In this document: in pieces, positions 62,601-64,000 of the stretch | How positions within the stretch are numbered: the stretch's first letter is position 1 | How the letters are laid out: every line of letters starts with the position of its first letter | Origin: Chloroflexota bacterium | GTDB lineage: Bacteria; Chloroflexota; Anaerolineae; B4-G1; SLSP01 | Length of the DNA stretch: 64,000 nucleotides | Direction: 5' to 3' | Assembly (NCBI GenBank): GCA_019873645.1 | Contig: JAIOAX010000013.1 | Coordinates: 45,940-109,939 of the forward strand | Made by a program: the position numbers and the translations under genes | The notes under the pieces: model-generated | Database searches by the model: none | What the model was told of the DNA's origin: nothing | Seen by the model: only the letters and a program-made list of their open reading frames with translations

Positions 62601-64000
62601 AAACCCTATCTGGCCCGCAAGGGACTGTTGTTGCCCCCAGGCAAGTCACACCTGGCTCGCAACAAGTCGCGTCTGGCTTGCAACAGGTTACGCCTGGCTC
62701 GCAACAGGTCGCGCCTGGCTTACAACAGGTCACGTCTGGCTCACAACAGGTCACGCCCGGCTCGGCTGTCCTCGTGCGCTCGGGCGCACTGCGGCAGGAC
62801 ATTCAATTACCCACCGTCGCGACGGCGTTGGGGCCGTTTGCGCCGTCGCTGATGTACGATAGCGGGCGCGCCAACCCCTCCGAACTGATCGAGTTCGATC
62901 TGGGCATGGCGCGCACACCCGGCCTCCAGTTGTTGAACTATGTCCAGGTCGAGCTGTACATCGAGGGCTTCAAGACCGCCAATTTCACCTTTGCGGTCAA
63001 CGAGTGGAGCGCGAGCGGCGAGATCGGGCGTTTTCGCTACCTGTGGGACGGGCGCGACGCGCAGGGCAATCGCCTGCCGCCGGGCGTCTATCGCTACGCC
63101 GCCCACGTGCGCATTCCCTATCGCGCTCAATACTTTGCCTCGCTCAACAATCGCTTTGGCGCGCCGCCCGACTATACCCGTCCGGTCAATCGCTGGACAA
63201 ACGCGGCCATCAGCCAGTGGCTGTATGGCTCGATCACGCTAAACTCGGCGCCAGATAACCCCTTTGGCATGGGCTGGACGCTGCACGGCCTGCAACGACT
63301 TTATGAAGATGAGGCCGGCCATATCCTGATTGATAGCGGCTGTTGCCTGGACGAATACTATTTCCCCGGCAAGGATTTGCTGGAAGGCGGGGTGATTTCC
63401 ACTACCTCGCAGCTTTTGTGGCAGGGAACAGAAGACAAAGGGCAGGAAGCAGGAGGCAAGGGGCAGGAAGCAGGAGGCAAGGGGCAGGGGGCAAGTGGAC
63501 GAGGAAACAGAGAGACAAACAACGCACAATATCTTACGTCTCACGCATCACGCATCACGAATTACGGATCACGCATCATGCATCACGGATCACGCCCGCC
63601 CGGCCTGGCTTCGATAGTCCCCGAACGGCTGCGCCGTCCGCCCCTCGATACGCCCGTCGGCGGCGTCATCATCACCAACACCACCTGGACGCTGGCCGGC
63701 AGCCCCTACGTCCTGACCTCGGATACGATTGTCACCAGGGGCATCACGCTGACCATCGAGCCCGGCGTGATTGTCAAAGGCAACAACGATATCGAGCTCA
63801 AAGTCTTGGGGCATCTGGTGGCCATCGGCACACCCACCCAGCCGATTACCTTCACCTCGGCGACAAACACCGGGCCGACGCAGTGGTCAGGGCTGGTGTT
63901 TGACGGCGGCGTGGGCGAGCTGCGGCACGTGCTGGTGCGCTACAGCGGCGACGCCAACTCGCTGGGCGGCAGCACCTACCGTTCCAATATCTGGGCTGCC
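59663..64000 (+). CDS. Very large secreted RHS-like surface protein, 5' part
   Basis: At least 1446 residues, no stop before the window end. Order: signal peptide (MKARFVIAVCGLVTALVSLI), cohesin-like domain (residues 60-180), KIYLPLILRN motif, second hydrophobic segment (LIVILSLILAP), dockerin-like Ca loops DPDCDHDIDGND and DRDRDGDIDALD, Ig-like repeats, a carboxypeptidase-regulatory-like domain (WVSGVVYDS), a linker of 7-residue repeats, RHS-type regions (FAPSLMYDSGRANPSE, DNPFGMGWTLHGLQRLYEDE) and the start of a beta-helix. Three in-frame word repeats interrupt it. Probably a cell-surface adhesin or toxin-delivery-type protein. Confidence 0.85.
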   Translation, partial: MKARFVIAVCGLVTALVSLIWFVGSRPVQAEQSGSEVLAEQQALLAADALADIHAPAAATIGVYAPGEMIPGGQVFTVAVRLSGLEDKLSAFQFDLDYDPARIAYVGETQGDLLSATGRTVVCPPAAQPGAGRVRLACASTGDAPGPTSDGTLAVLSFRVVGAGYSPLTLANVQLVNDASPPALLAATPQNSGVLVGVETAVALSAHQVITAAPGAMVTFVFTLTNYGGYTDTFSLQLGGHTWPVTLSTASLGPLASGGSAPFSLDVSIPPDATDGQQENIVITATSDLDSNASGQTRATAIARSSERKIYLPLILRNVQATATLNLQSGMLTWLGSASLLPALLYLTTDRQRRRMWQPYIHWQRLFNLIVILSLILAPLPPMPVHAASLPAPPASHTSRIAPSLISNPQSPVPNPQSPIPNCFWADPDCDHDIDGNDLSLMAEHWNCASGQACYDASLDRDRDGDIDALDLAHLGNQYDVTPPQLSITSPAQGAVVGGASVQVSGVVSDGHPIAWVVVNGITATLGSGTFVAAVPIAAGNQNLNAIAADELGATSSAAIVIGVDGEGPFIAINAPRTRQSVYTLQPTIAVSYTDFYTAVNTASLNAVLARYGGGTTSVTWDSVGATGARGHPSTLLVEDSSYTLTVTLQDVLGNPAQAIAAFYVPSDVGSITPPEIPDRAGWVSGVVYDSTTCEGGQEQPIRCQGIPGARVTLERVDTGALQLARQARAAQLAEAEQSGLGLPSQPLVNIATPVEGVVVSGPDGFFAFPVAQTARYRLRVEKPGYTYGQREDGIVLEHSTPVNEIYLTPLDPAVTVCDSTITRTVVHTSADGQMVVMIPPGAIAPGDVVTITATEFDQVEFLPSGGLPEGTWETYAFNLGGDSDYTFSKPITVSIRNSKGFEPGSEIPLGYWNQQLMQWEHEGVAVVDSTGEWVVMQLLHFSNHDPNYPITQATANPQLDPQAQRDKQCAEQQAAASRQTLSGPQGTVVAPRQVTPGSQQVASGLQQVTPGSQQVAPGLQQVTSGSQQVTPGSAVLVRSGALRQDIQLPTVATALGPFAPSLMYDSGRANPSELIEFDLGMARTPGLQLLNYVQVELYIEGFKTANFTFAVNEWSASGEIGRFRYLWDGRDAQGNRLPPGVYRYAAHVRIPYRAQYFASLNNRFGAPPDYTRPVNRWTNAAISQWLYGSITLNSAPDNPFGMGWTLHGLQRLYEDEAGHILIDSGCCLDEYYFPGKDLLEGGVISTTSQLLWQGTEDKGQEAGGKGQEAGGKGQGASGRGNRETNNAQYLTSHASRITNYGSRIMHHGSRPPGLASIVPERLRRPPLDTPVGGVIITNTTWTLAGSPYVLTSDTIVTRGITLTIEPGVIVKGNNDIELKVLGHLVAIGTPTQPITFTSATNTGPTQWSGLVFDGGVGELRHVLVRYSGDANSLGGSTYRSNIWAA
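60868..60930. repeat. In-frame CCCCAGTCCCCAATCC word repeat in the surface-protein gene
   Basis: Units TCCCCAGTCCCCAATCC encode NPQSPVPNPQSPIPN just before the dockerin-like part. It is the complement of the array at 57425-57488. Confidence 0.88.
62642..62767 (+). repeat. Six 21-bp in-frame repeats
   Basis: Codons for QVTPGSQ, QVASGLQ, QVTPGSQ, QVAPGLQ, QVTSGSQ, QVTPGSA. Variants alternate, so the array probably grew in 42-bp steps. It forms a flexible linker before the RHS-type region. Confidence 0.9.
63425..63600. repeat. Two in-frame word repeats in the surface-protein gene
   Basis: First, AGGAAGCAGGAGGCAAGGGGC units (63432-63505) encode GQEAGGKGQEAGGKGQ. Then ACGCATCACGCATCACG and ATTACGGATCACGC units (63540-63597) encode SHASRITNYGSRIMHHGSR. 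Both word types resemble intergenic arrays elsewhere in this window (58044, 34062, 19617). Confidence 0.88.

Overview
The window is about 64 kb of GC-rich bacterial chromosome. Its gene content points to Chloroflexota, most likely an Anaerolineae-like lineage. Supporting signs are two giant BTAD/AAA-ATPase regulators, an Agl23-like membrane glycosyltransferase carrying an NHL propeller, a DUF362/polyferredoxin pair, a T-box on an aminoacyl-tRNA synthetase, a cohesin/dockerin-like surface protein with a YLPLI motif, and dense dispersed hairpin repeats between genes. This is inference from content; there is no rRNA or marker phylogeny here.

Left part (1-22.4 kb, mostly minus strand) is housekeeping: partial purN, a PfkB sugar kinase, fabF-plsX (fatty acid and phospholipid synthesis), a DinG-type exonuclease/helicase, a VapB-VapC-valS operon with an overlapping operator and promoter, an NAD-dependent epimerase, a [4Fe-4S] APS reductase, a second archaeal-type valyl-tRNA synthetase behind a T-box leader, homoserine dehydrogenase, an 8-oxoguanine-deaminase-like amidohydrolase, tRNA-Ser(CGA), and an ECF vitamin-type transporter with a fused double ATPase.

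Middle part (22.5-43.4 kb) is accessory: an HNH nuclease pair, an operon of ANKH/MATE-like transporter, metallo-beta-lactamase hydrolase and Agl23-like protein, a beta-lactamase-family hydrolase, a decayed VapBC module, an AraC regulator, then a plus-strand run of aldo-keto reductase, carboxymuconolactone decarboxylase, second aldo-keto reductase, CocE-type hydrolase, DMT exporter, DUF362 lipoprotein-like protein and membrane polyferredoxin, and a PMP-repeat surface protein. A 102-bp MITE-like element with 12-bp perfect terminal inverted repeats and a 9-bp target duplication lies inside one of the hairpin repeats.

Right part (43.5-64 kb): a BTAD-AAA-TPR regulator broken by two frameshifts at the same 11-mer, a decayed RelBE module, a CPBP protease with an extra C-terminal domain, a P-II-like protein coupled to a Na+/Ca2+ exchanger, a UroD-family protein, a TspO-like protein, a peroxide/iron cluster (glutathione peroxidase, PerR-like regulator, MbfA-like ferritin/VIT1 protein) with an exact PerR box, an FKBP isomerase, a BTAD-AAA regulator fused to a family-5 solute-binding domain, and the start of a very large secreted protein that runs off the window.

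The most unusual signals are (i) short word-like repeats that lie both between genes and in frame inside valS, the BTAD-SBP regulator and the giant surface protein; (ii) two valyl-tRNA synthetases of different ancestry within 8 kb, one translationally coupled to a VapC toxin and one under a T-box; (iii) the fused cytoplasmic solute-sensing regulator; and (iv) the MITE-like element.
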